This document shows positions 27,782 to 36,139 of a stretch of DNA of 64,000 bases, one piece after another. The position numbers and the translations under genes were made by a program. The stretch is from Dyella amyloliquefaciens (GTDB lineage: Bacteria > Pseudomonadota > Gammaproteobacteria > Xanthomonadales > Rhodanobacteraceae): contig NZ_SAYT01000005.1 of NCBI RefSeq assembly GCF_004296575.1, positions 558,001 through 622,000 of the forward strand, given 5' to 3'. Below the pieces are notes generated by a model. It was given only the letters and a program-made list of their open reading frames with translations, searched no databases and was not told the origin of the DNA. Position 1 is the stretch's first letter, and each line of letters starts with the position of its first letter.

Positions 27782-28737
27782 GCCGCACGCTCCACCCAGG
27801 TGCTGCCACGCTGGTGGCGCAGGAACACGTCCTCGAGGGTAGGCTCGGTGAGCGTGTATTCCAGCAATTCGTCGGACAGTGCCGCGAGCACGCGAAGTAG
27901 CGTCATGCGCTGGGATAACGTCACCGCCGCCTGCACCAGACCATCCGGTGTGTCCTGGGGCAAGAAGCCCGCCGCCAGCAGCGCGCCCCGCACGCGATCG
28001 CGCGCGCCTTCCCGCGGCGTCACTGCCAGGCGTGCCGGCAGGCCGGACGCGGTGGCCAGTGCCGTCACCGTACCTTCCGCTACCAGCTTGCCGCTCGCCA
28101 TGATCACTAGGCGGTCCACCCTCGACTGGATTTCCGCCAGCAGGTGCGAGCTGAGGATGATGGTGGTTCCATCGTTCCTCAGCTGCTGCAGCACGTTGTA
28201 GAAGCCATGGATCGCCTCCGGATCCAGGCCATTGGTCGGCTCGTCGAGCAGCAGCAGGCGCGGCTCGCCCAACAACGCCTGCGCAAAGCCCAGCCGCTGG
28301 CGCATACCCTTGGAGTACTCGCGGACGGCACGATGCATCGCCTCGCCCAGACCCACGCGCTCAAGCAGGCTCTTGCAGCGCGAAGGATCGGCGGACTTCA
28401 GGCGCGCGAAGAAGCGCAGCGTTTCCAGCCCCGAAAGGTTGTCGTACAGCGCCACGTGTTCCGGCAGATAGCCGATGGCGCGGCGCACCTCACGGAACCG
28501 GCTTCCACGCACCGGTTCGCCGAAGAGCAGGATGTCGCCCTCGTCCGCGGCGATGATGCCAAGCATCATCTTGAACAGGGTGCTCTTGCCCGCACCGTTA
28601 TGGCCCGCCAGCCCGACCATCTCGCCTTCCCTGCAGGAAAAGCCAATGCCGCGAACCACGGATGTCGCGCCATAGCGCTTCACCACGCCCTTGATTTCAA
28701 CGACCGCTGCGTTCAAGCCACTGGCTCCAGTCGACAT
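27778..28737 (-). CDS. nosF: NosF, ABC ATPase for NosZ copper-site maturation
   Basis: Cytoplasmic ATPase of the NosDFY complex. Walker A is GHNGAGKSTLF, the signature is YSKGMRQRLGFAQAL, Walker B is LLLLDEPTNGLDP, and the switch His is in LSSHLLAE. The C-terminal 90 residues form the extra domain seen in NosF-type ATPases. ATG 28737 is used, which makes the gene overlap the 3' end of nosD by 41 nt; a start downstream would remove the first beta strand. Product 319 residues. Confidence 0.93.
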   Translation of the reverse strand: MSTGASGLNAAVVEIKGVVKRYGATSVVRGIGFSCREGEMVGLAGHNGAGKSTLFKMMLGIIAADEGDILLFGEPVRGSRFREVRRAIGYLPEHVALYDNLSGLETLRFFARLKSADPSRCKSLLERVGLGEAMHRAVREYSKGMRQRLGFAQALLGEPRLLLLDEPTNGLDPEAIHGFYNVLQQLRNDGTTIILSSHLLAEIQSRVDRLVIMASGKLVAEGTVTALATASGLPARLAVTPREGARDRVRGALLAAGFLPQDTPDGLVQAAVTLSQRMTLLRVLAALSDELLEYTLTEPTLEDVFLRHQRGSTWVERAA

Positions 28738-29953
28738 GATGGGGGCGCATCGCGGGATGCGCATCGATGATGGTGGGCACGCGAAGCACCGGAAACTGCT
28801 TTGCCGCCAGCCCCAGCGCCTGCAACGCGGGACTGCTGTCCAGCAACTTGACGAAGGGATAGCGCGAGACCAGCCGGTCGGTCAGTTCGTTCGCCTCGAA
28901 GGGCACGTCGCCGTAGCCGTCCGCGTCCGCGTCCCAGCCCAGGTAGTTGCTCCAGTAGTTACCTTCGTGCTTGCCCCACTCCACGTCGCGCGTGGCGACG
29001 TAGCTCACCTGTTCGGCATTGCCGATGAAGTCGTTGCCATCCACTTCGTTGTTGTACGAGCCGGCCCACAGGTGCACGCCGACCGCGTTGCCGATCACCA
29101 GGTTGTTACGCAGGGTGAGGTACTCGGCGTCGTAGACGAACAACCCCTCGCCGTTGCCCGCCGATACATTGCCCGTGATGGTCGAATCCTGGATCGTCCG
29201 CAGCATGATGCCGTGACCGACGTTGCCCCAGGCCACGTTGTTGCGCACCTCGAGATCCCGCACCTCCATCAGTGCCAGACCGCCGAGGTTGTGGAAGCTC
29301 TCGTTGCCCTCCCACAGGTTGTGGTACGAGTTCATGTAGTGCGTGCCGTAGCGCACGTCGTGGATACGGTTGCCGACGAAGCGCGCGTGGTGCGACACAT
29401 CCACGTAGATGCCATCGCGGGCGAAGCTGATGTGGTTGCGCTCGATCGATGCGCCTTCGGTGTTGTACAGCTGAATGGCGTTGCCGCGCTGCGAAGAAAA
29501 TTTTTCGCGCATTCCTGTGATCAGGTTGTCTTCCACCGACACCTGGTTGCTCTTCTCGATCCACAGGCCGAACAGCACATGGGCGAAATCGCAGTGGCTG
29601 ACCACGGCACGGTCGGATCCGGGCTGGATGTAGATGCCGGCGTTCTGTGCCCCCAGGTCGTCACCGCTGTCGCGCACGATCACCCCTTCGACGCGTACAT
29701 CCGGGGACGCGATGCGTATGACATCGCCCTTGCCGTCGCCGCTTATGGTGGGCCGGCCCACGCCGACCAGCGTCAACGGCTTGTCGATGCGCAAGCCGCC
29801 GACGTATAGGCCACGCTCGATCTCGATGGTGTCGCCCGGTGATGCCTGCGCTATCGCCGCGCCGATCCGCTCGCCGGGATGCACGCGGAGCGTCGCCGCA
29901 CTCGCGGGCAGCGCAGCCAAGCCGAGCAGCAGGAGCGCCGACAGGCGTTTCAT
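28697..29953 (-). CDS. nosD: NosD, periplasmic copper-site maturation protein
   Basis: Periplasmic right-handed beta-helix protein that works with NosF and NosY to build CuZ in NosZ. ATG 29953 overlaps the nosR stop by 4 nt. The 418-residue product has a cleavable signal (LLLLGLAALPASA). Many CASH-type repeats follow, rich in Asn/Gly/Val turns such as VSVEDNLITG, ITGNVSAGNGEG and LRNNLVIGNAVG. The C-terminal block has YWSNYLGWDADADGYGD, conserved in NosD. Length and position are standard. Confidence 0.95.
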   Translation of the reverse strand: MKRLSALLLLGLAALPASAATLRVHPGERIGAAIAQASPGDTIEIERGLYVGGLRIDKPLTLVGVGRPTISGDGKGDVIRIASPDVRVEGVIVRDSGDDLGAQNAGIYIQPGSDRAVVSHCDFAHVLFGLWIEKSNQVSVEDNLITGMREKFSSQRGNAIQLYNTEGASIERNHISFARDGIYVDVSHHARFVGNRIHDVRYGTHYMNSYHNLWEGNESFHNLGGLALMEVRDLEVRNNVAWGNVGHGIMLRTIQDSTITGNVSAGNGEGLFVYDAEYLTLRNNLVIGNAVGVHLWAGSYNNEVDGNDFIGNAEQVSYVATRDVEWGKHEGNYWSNYLGWDADADGYGDVPFEANELTDRLVSRYPFVKLLDSSPALQALGLAAKQFPVLRVPTIIDAHPAMRPHHVDWSQWLERSGR

Positions 29954-32142
29954 TCGACCAGCTTGATCGGGATGAAGTGGCCGTCGCGACCGATCGGCGT
30001 CAGCGGCAGGCCGGCCTTGGCGCGGCGCTTGCGCTCGGAGCTGAGCGGCGGACAGGCGTGATCGTCGTGATAGAGCACCAGGCAATCCAGGCATTGCATG
30101 CATTCGGAGGGATCGATCCGCCCCTGGGGATCGATGGCCTGCGAACCGCAACCCACCGCGCACGCCTTGCAGGTCGAGCATTCCGCCTTGCGCTTGAGCC
30201 CGAACAGGCGGAAGCGCGACGGCAGTGCGAGCGCGGCGCCCAGCGGACACAGGTACTTGCAGAACGGGCGCTCGACGAACATGGAGAGCGCCACGAGCGC
30301 CGACCAGAACAGCACGAACGGCCAGCTGCGATTCCACACGTGGACCATGAAGGTGGTCTTGAACGGTTCCACTTCGGCCATCCGCTCGGCCAGTGCCATG
30401 GAGTGGAATGAAGCTGCCACCAACACCGCCAGCACGACGTACTTCATCCAGCGCAGGCGATGGTGCCAGCGCGACGGCAAGGCAAACTGCCAGCGCCCGA
30501 GACCAAGGCGCCGTGCGCCGCGAAACAGCAGCTCGCTCATCGAGCCATACGGGCACAGCCAACCGCAGAACACGCCGCGGCCCCACAAGGCGATGGTGAT
30601 GGCGATGAAGATCCAGAACAGGAAGATCAGCGGATCACTGAGAAAAAGGTCCCAGCGCCAGCCGTCGAACGGCGCATGGATCAGCGTAAGCACCTGCACC
30701 ACGGACGGTTGCGCCAACTGCGTCGCGCCGACGAAGCCCACGGCGATGATCCAGCTGGCGGTATGCGGCCACAGGATCCAGCGCTTGTCGTTGCGCCTGG
30801 AGCGTGCGGCCCAGCGCATGCGCAAGGCGTAGAACACGCCAACGGACAGCAGCAGCGCCACGAAGGCGGCGATGGTGAAGGCCTTGGCCTTCCACAGCTT
30901 CACCCAGGCCGGCGTCGGCGTCTCGATGGTCGGGCGGCCCCCTTCCAGGTAGCGCGCCGGCAGCCAGTACTCGGCGTTGAAATTGGCGAAGTCCGCATTG
31001 CCGTGATCACCGGCATGCTTGGACAGGAACGCGAGCCGCCACGGATACGCCGCGGAGAACGACTTGCCACGCAGGATGAAGATGCCCGACTCGTCGTACG
31101 TCGGAACGCCGGGAACATCGACGTGATAGAGGTTGCGGTAATCGCCATCACCGAACTGGAAAGTGTCCGCATCCTGGGTGATCTGGATGCGGTCATACAC
31201 ACCGCCGCGCACGAAGGCCGAGCCCTTGAACGAGCTGCTGCCGCTGTTGATGATGAAGATGGCGTGCTCGCCCGGCTTCAAGTCCGCCATCAAGCGCTGG
31301 TAACCCGCCTCGCCCAGCACGGCCTTGCCCACCGCAGGCGCATTGAGATAGCCGAACCATAGATCGATGAACGGCTGCGCAGCCCGCGGCTCGCCCACCT
31401 GCTCGGGCATCACCTTGAGATGGCTGACACTCCCATCGGCGACCAATCCTGCCCAGTCGGACGGCGCAGCCGTGCCGGCAAACCGGGCCTGGGGGCGTTC
31501 CACGGCATGGATCAACCCGACCTGGCGTGCCACGGCATAGCTGCCCCGCCCCACCATCTGGTTCTCGGCCAGCACGGTGACGGTGGCGCCGCTGATGGCG
31601 TCCATCGGCACGTTGGTGCCATCGGCTCGGCCGAGCTCGAAATGGGCACCGGCCGGCTTGCCGGTGTACTGGGCCACATATGCCACGAGCTTTTCTTCGG
31701 GGATCCCCGCCAGCAGGATCGGCTCGCTGTGGCGCAGGATGCGCACGCCCGTGATGCGCCCCTGTGCATCCATGCCCACCAGGGTGACGATGGGCTTGCC
31801 CGAATAGCCGACGATGTCGGGCGTGGTATCCGTGGACAGGAAGACGTAGCCGACCACTTCGTCATGCCCGTTGTGCTGGCGGATGCCTTCCACGTAGGCC
31901 GGATTGCCTTTGCGCAACGAAAACCGCTCGGCGTCCGGCAGCACGCTGCTGCACGGCGCGTACCGACACAGCTCGGGACTGGCAAACATGGCGGCAGGAA
32001 GCTCCGCCTCATAGGCGCCCGCCAGGGCATGGCCGCTGCCAAGCAGCAGCCAGCACCCGATGATCAATGCGTATAGCCATCCAAACCGATGGCCATACCG
32101 AGTAGCGGCGCCACGCCCACGGCGCAAGCCTTCCATGTTCAT
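29950..32142 (-). CDS. nosR: NosR, flavo/iron-sulfur membrane protein for N2O reduction
   Basis: NosR is a polytopic membrane protein that delivers electrons to NosZ and is needed for its function. ATG 32142 is chosen; the longer frame lies inside the upstream cytochrome gene. The 730-residue product has a signal/anchor at 20-42 and a periplasmic FMN-binding domain. Its flavinylation motif DAISGAT is at 181-187, so Thr187 should carry covalent FMN put on by ApbE. Several membrane helices lie from about 395 on. Two membrane-side CxxxCP motifs (CGWLCP, CKYLCP) and C-terminal 4Fe-4S ligands (CSTCKACAVGC, CMQCLDC) complete the known NosR layout. Confidence 0.95.
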   Translation of the reverse strand: MNMEGLRRGRGAATRYGHRFGWLYALIIGCWLLLGSGHALAGAYEAELPAAMFASPELCRYAPCSSVLPDAERFSLRKGNPAYVEGIRQHNGHDEVVGYVFLSTDTTPDIVGYSGKPIVTLVGMDAQGRITGVRILRHSEPILLAGIPEEKLVAYVAQYTGKPAGAHFELGRADGTNVPMDAISGATVTVLAENQMVGRGSYAVARQVGLIHAVERPQARFAGTAAPSDWAGLVADGSVSHLKVMPEQVGEPRAAQPFIDLWFGYLNAPAVGKAVLGEAGYQRLMADLKPGEHAIFIINSGSSSFKGSAFVRGGVYDRIQITQDADTFQFGDGDYRNLYHVDVPGVPTYDESGIFILRGKSFSAAYPWRLAFLSKHAGDHGNADFANFNAEYWLPARYLEGGRPTIETPTPAWVKLWKAKAFTIAAFVALLLSVGVFYALRMRWAARSRRNDKRWILWPHTASWIIAVGFVGATQLAQPSVVQVLTLIHAPFDGWRWDLFLSDPLIFLFWIFIAITIALWGRGVFCGWLCPYGSMSELLFRGARRLGLGRWQFALPSRWHHRLRWMKYVVLAVLVAASFHSMALAERMAEVEPFKTTFMVHVWNRSWPFVLFWSALVALSMFVERPFCKYLCPLGAALALPSRFRLFGLKRKAECSTCKACAVGCGSQAIDPQGRIDPSECMQCLDCLVLYHDDHACPPLSSERKRRAKAGLPLTPIGRDGHFIPIKLVE

Positions 32143-32156
32143 GACGCGCTTGTTCC

Positions 32157-32591
32157 TTACTGCGCCTTGCTGACCATGTAATCGACCGCCGCCTTGATCG
32201 CGGTCTCGTCGAGGCTCGGGTTGCCGCCGTGCGCGGGCATTGCGCCCTTCTCGCCGGTAAAGCCTTCCATGGCGTGCTTGTAGAGCACGTCCTTGCCCTG
32301 CGCGATGCGCGGAGCCCAGTCGTTCTTGTTGCCAAGCACAGGCGCACCGACCGCTGGGCTGCCATGGCACATCACGCACGTGCCCTGGTACACCTTTTCG
32401 CCCGGCGAAGGCTCGGCCGCGACCGCTTCGGCGGCAGGTGCCGCGGCAGGCTGGGCAGCCGGTGCCTCGACGGCCGTCGACGGCGACGACGCTGCGTCAC
32501 CGGCGGGCGCAGCCTTGTCGCCACCACCACACGCAGCAAGCAGCATGGCCGCCGTGACAATCAGCGGACCACCAAAGTGTCGGACTTTCAT
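32157..32591 (-). CDS. Class I cytochrome c lipoprotein (c5-like), likely electron carrier for N2O respiration
   Basis: Small mono-heme cytochrome c tied to the membrane by lipid. ATG 32591 follows an AGGGA site. The 144-residue product has lipobox LLAAC (Cys21), an Ala/Pro linker to about residue 60, and one heme motif CVMCH at 72-76. The likely axial Met is in GAMPAHGG (Met118). The layout fits the cytochrome c5/c552 family. It is 14 nt upstream of nosR in the same operon, so it probably carries electrons to NosZ or NosR. A cytochrome of this kind is not part of the classic nosRZDFYLX set. Confidence 0.9.
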   Translation of the reverse strand: MKVRHFGGPLIVTAAMLLAACGGGDKAAPAGDAASSPSTAVEAPAAQPAAAPAAEAVAAEPSPGEKVYQGTCVMCHGSPAVGAPVLGNKNDWAPRIAQGKDVLYKHAMEGFTGEKGAMPAHGGNPSLDETAIKAAVDYMVSKAQ

Positions 32592-32688
32592 CGATTGATT
32601 CCCTGGGTACGGATGCGGGTCGTGCACGTGCAAACACTGGCTGCATCGGACGACACGAAGATGAGAGCAGCGGAGGGTGCTTTTCACC

Positions 32689-32702
32689 TTGACGTGCGTC
32701 AG
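32689..32702 (-). promoter_or_regulatory. FNR/DNR-type box for the cytochrome c-nosR operon
   Basis: TTGACGTGCGTCAG is a near-palindrome with the TTGAC-N4-GTCAA spacing of FNR/DNR/NNR boxes. Its centre (32695.5) is 41.5 bp from a start point expected near 32654 on the minus strand. The matching -10 position (32661-32666) reads TCTCAT on that strand, 4 of 6 to consensus. Confidence 0.5.
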
Positions 32703-32750
32703 CCCTGTGGCAATCGATCCCGCGCTCAAAGCGCACAGGTTCGGCCCTGC

Positions 32751-32792
32751 GTGACCTGCATCAATGGCTTGGTGTGAAGCGAATCCTAGAGT
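32751..32792 (+). promoter_or_regulatory. FNR/DNR-type box and -10 for nosZ
   Basis: GTGACCTGCATCAA (32751-32764) has a perfect right half-site ATCAA and a good left one, with 4-bp spacing. A class II arrangement would put the start point near 32799 and the -10 at 32787-32792, where TAGAGT (4 of 6) is found. The nosZ ATG is 36 nt further on, with AGAGGGA before it. Confidence 0.55.
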
Positions 32793-32834
32793 CCGCGTCG
32801 TCTTAAACCGACGCGACCACAGAGGGATGCGCAG

Positions 32835-34775
32835 ATGAGCGGTAACGAAACGAAAGACGGCTATTCGGCAGTCGATCCGAGCCGAAGGAAATTCCTTGGT
32901 AACACCGCGATGGCCGGGCTCGCCGGTACCGGCGCGGCGCTTGGCCTGACGGCATGCGGCGCCTCCCAACCCGCCGGTGACAAGGCGGCCACAGGGTTGG
33001 CTCCGGCAGCGGCGCCCGACCACGGCGCCTACGATGTACCGCCGGGCAAGCTGGACAGCTACTACATCATTTCGTCCGGCGGTCATTCGGGCGAAGTGCG
33101 CATCCTGGGCTGCCCGTCGGGCCGCACGATCAAGCGCATCCCGGTGTTCAACATCGACCCGATGGTGGGCTGGGGTATCACCAACGAATCGCGCGCCATC
33201 ATCGGCACGCGCCCGGATGGCCAGCTGAAGTACTGGACGGGTGACACGCACCACGTGCACGGCTCGTACAAGGACGGCACCTACGACGGCAAGCACTTCT
33301 GGGTCAACGACAAGTTGAATGCGCGCGTGGCACGCATCCGCGGCGACACCTTCGAAGTGGACAAGATCACTGAGCTGCCGAACGTCCAGGGCCACCACGG
33401 CCTGTTCCCGGACAAGCGCGACCCGGTGGATGCGTCGATCAACCACACCACGCGCGTGTTCGCCGGCGCGGAGTTCCACATCCCGTTGCCGAACGACGGC
33501 CGCGATGAAAACTCGCCCGACAAGTACGGCTGCCTTTTCAGCTGCCTCGACGCCGAAACCATGGAAGTCCGCTGGCAGTGCCGCATCGACGGCAACATGG
33601 ACCTGGTCGCCACTACCTACGACGGCAAGCTCGCGGCGTCCAACCAGTACAACACCGAGAACGGCATCCACTACGAGGACATGATGTCCGCGGAACAGGA
33701 CGCCTGCGTGTTCTTCAACATCGCGCGCATCGAAGCGGCGGTGGCGGCGGGCAAGACGACCACCATCGGCGACTCCAAGGTGCCGGTGGTGGATGGCCGC
33801 AAGGACGCCAACGCCGACCCGAAAACGGCGCTCACCTGCTACGTGCCGATCCCGAAGAACCCGCACGGCGTCAACGCCAGCCCGGACGGCAAGTACTTCG
33901 TCTGCTCCGGCAAGCTGTCGCCGACCTGCTCGGTCATCGACCTGGCACTGGTGACCAAGTGGTTCGACGGCGAACTGGCCAAGCCGCGCGACGCCGTGAT
34001 CGCCGAGCCCAACGTGGGCCTGGGTCCCTTGCATACCGGCTTCGATGGCCGCGGCAATGCCTATACGACGTTGTTCCTGGACAGCAAGATCGTGAAGTGG
34101 AGCGTCGACTCCGCCATCGCGCAGTTCAAGGGCGACACCAAGGCCAAGGTGATCCTCGACACCATCGACGTGCATTACCAGCCCGGCCACGGCTACACCA
34201 CCATGGGCGAGACCAAGGAACCGGACGGCAAGTTCTACAACTCGGGCAACAAGTTCTCGAAGGACCGCTTCCTGCCCGTGGGCCCGCTGCACGTGGAGAC
34301 CGAGCAACTCATCGACATCTCCGGCGACAAGATGAAGCTGGTCCACGACCATTCGGCCCACCCCGAGCCGCATGACGCGATCATCGTGCGCGCCGACATC
34401 ATCAAGACGCGCCAGATCTACGACCTCAACGAGTTCCCCAATGCCGTCAAGAGCAAGGAGGAAAGCACGATCGAGCGCAACGGCAACAAGGTGCACATCA
34501 GGCTGATGTCGCAGGCGCCGGCGTACTCGATGCGCGAGTTCAACGTGAAAAAGGGCGATATCGTCACCATCACGCTGACCAACCACGACAAGGTGGAGGA
34601 CCTGACCCACGGCTTCGGCATACCGAAGTACAACATCAACTTCATCGTCAATCCGCAGGAGACGAAGTCGGTGACGTTCGTGGCCGACAAGCCGGGCATC
34701 TTCTGGTGCTACTGCACGCACTTCTGCCATGCACTGCATCTGGAAATGCGCTCGCGCCTGATCGTGGAAGGCTGA
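32835..34775 (+). CDS. nosZ: Nitrous-oxide reductase NosZ (Tat-exported)
   Basis: Reduces N2O to N2 in the periplasm, using the four-copper CuZ site and binuclear CuA. The 646-residue product has a twin-arginine motif SRRKFLG at 16-22, followed by a short hydrophobic stretch that ends LTACGAS. The seven-bladed propeller holds conserved CuZ stretches such as TGDTHHVHGS, VPIPKNPHGVN, GLGPLHTGFDGRGNAYTT and VHYQPGH. The C-terminal cupredoxin domain has the CuA ligands Cys627, Cys631, His635 and Met638 within CTHFCHALHLEM; the residue between the Cys pair is His where the well-studied enzymes have Trp. The Tat signal and partners NosR and ApbE place it with the clade I type. Confidence 0.97.
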   Translation: MSGNETKDGYSAVDPSRRKFLGNTAMAGLAGTGAALGLTACGASQPAGDKAATGLAPAAAPDHGAYDVPPGKLDSYYIISSGGHSGEVRILGCPSGRTIKRIPVFNIDPMVGWGITNESRAIIGTRPDGQLKYWTGDTHHVHGSYKDGTYDGKHFWVNDKLNARVARIRGDTFEVDKITELPNVQGHHGLFPDKRDPVDASINHTTRVFAGAEFHIPLPNDGRDENSPDKYGCLFSCLDAETMEVRWQCRIDGNMDLVATTYDGKLAASNQYNTENGIHYEDMMSAEQDACVFFNIARIEAAVAAGKTTTIGDSKVPVVDGRKDANADPKTALTCYVPIPKNPHGVNASPDGKYFVCSGKLSPTCSVIDLALVTKWFDGELAKPRDAVIAEPNVGLGPLHTGFDGRGNAYTTLFLDSKIVKWSVDSAIAQFKGDTKAKVILDTIDVHYQPGHGYTTMGETKEPDGKFYNSGNKFSKDRFLPVGPLHVETEQLIDISGDKMKLVHDHSAHPEPHDAIIVRADIIKTRQIYDLNEFPNAVKSKEESTIERNGNKVHIRLMSQAPAYSMREFNVKKGDIVTITLTNHDKVEDLTHGFGIPKYNINFIVNPQETKSVTFVADKPGIFWCYCTHFCHALHLEMRSRLIVEG

Positions 34776-34866
34776 GGCTCCACCCGCACGACCCAGGGGC
34801 GCCGCCAGACGGCGCCCCTACCCTCTTCATGGCGCCGGTCGCGGCCGACGCCTTCCCGGAGTACCC

Positions 34867-35991
34867 ATGAAACCCCGCTCGCTCAAGACGGCGATACGTG
34901 CGGGCATCATGCTCACGACGTTCGCCCTGCTCACCGGCCTGTTCCTGTGGCTGCGCCCCCTGCAGCCCATGCAGGGCGAGTTCCTGGTATTCGGCACACG
35001 CGCTCGCATCGAGCTGCTCACGCCCAGTCGCGACGATGCCGACGCAGCCCTGCAGGACATCGGCCACCTCTTCATCCACGACCACCACACCTGGCACCCG
35101 TGGGAACCCAGCGAACTGACCCGGCTCAACGACGCGCTGGCACGCGGCCAGTCCTATCGCGTGCCACCGGATGTCGCTGACCTGATCCGCCGCGCGCAGC
35201 TCGGCTACGCCCAGACCGATGGATTGTTCAACGCCGCGGCCGGCCGCCTGATCGGGGCCTGGGGTTTCCACACCAGCCACTATCCCGTACAGACCGCTGC
35301 GCCCTCCGACGGTGAGGTCACGAACCTGCTCGCCGAGCGGCCCGACATGGACGAGGTCCATATCGCCGCGGATGGCACCATCAGTGCCAGCAATCCGTTT
35401 GTCTCGATCGACATCAACGGCCTGTCCGAGGGCTATGCGTCCTCTCAGGTGCGGGAGCTGCTCGCCCGGCATGGCATCCACCATGCCCTGATCTACCTGG
35501 GCGGCTTCGTCATGGCGGTCGGACGCAACCACGGCCAGACCTGGCGAATCGGCGTCAGCGCCCCGACGGGCGTGCTGGGCAATATCGACCTCGATGGCGG
35601 CGAGTCGCTGGCCTCCTCAGGGGATTACCAGCGCCATCGCGCCTCTTCTCCCGACCTTGGCCACATCGTCGATACCCGCACGGGCTGGCCGCAACGGGCC
35701 AGTGCCGCCACCAGCGTGCTCAGCGACGACGCGGTCTACGCCGACATCGCCGCCACGGCACTGATGGTCGCCGGCCCGGCCGGGTTCCAGCATATGGCCG
35801 ACCATATGCAGATGAACTGTGCCCTGCTGCTGGGGCACGACGGCAAGCTCTACATCACGCCCGGCATGCGTGCCCGGCTGCACACGAGCTTTCCCCCGGC
35901 CATGCTGCAGATCATCCCCCGCCCATCCACAGACTGCCGCCGAAGCGGCGCCAGTGGCGCACCACCGGTCGTGATCCCGGCGGGCATATAG
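34867..35991 (+). CDS. apbE: ApbE-family FAD:protein FMN transferase (NosX-like)
   Basis: Periplasmic enzyme that attaches FMN to Thr in flavinylation motifs; its expected target here is NosR. ATG 34867 follows GGAG. The 374-residue product has an N-terminal membrane anchor/signal at about 10-30. The ApbE core includes FVSIDINGLSEGYA, LIYLGGFVMAVGR, GHIVDTRTGWP and DDAVYADIAATALMV. Two usual residues differ: the Lys of the common GxAKGYA motif is replaced by Glu, and the Asp of the usual GGD motif is replaced by Phe. These may be traits of the NosX subgroup; activity is not assured. It is 91 nt after nosZ. Confidence 0.88.
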   Translation: MKPRSLKTAIRAGIMLTTFALLTGLFLWLRPLQPMQGEFLVFGTRARIELLTPSRDDADAALQDIGHLFIHDHHTWHPWEPSELTRLNDALARGQSYRVPPDVADLIRRAQLGYAQTDGLFNAAAGRLIGAWGFHTSHYPVQTAAPSDGEVTNLLAERPDMDEVHIAADGTISASNPFVSIDINGLSEGYASSQVRELLARHGIHHALIYLGGFVMAVGRNHGQTWRIGVSAPTGVLGNIDLDGGESLASSGDYQRHRASSPDLGHIVDTRTGWPQRASAATSVLSDDAVYADIAATALMVAGPAGFQHMADHMQMNCALLLGHDGKLYITPGMRARLHTSFPPAMLQIIPRPSTDCRRSGASGAPPVVIPAGI

Positions 35992-36139
35992 GCGCTCATT
36001 GGCCGGCACGCCCCCTGATGCCGTCACATTTCCCCGTCCCAACCGCCTCCTGACCCAGCCTCCCCCATACAGCCGATGGCGGGGCTGCGGGCGAGGCCCT
36101 ACACTGCGTTCATTCCGGGGGGAACGCACAGGGTCAGCC

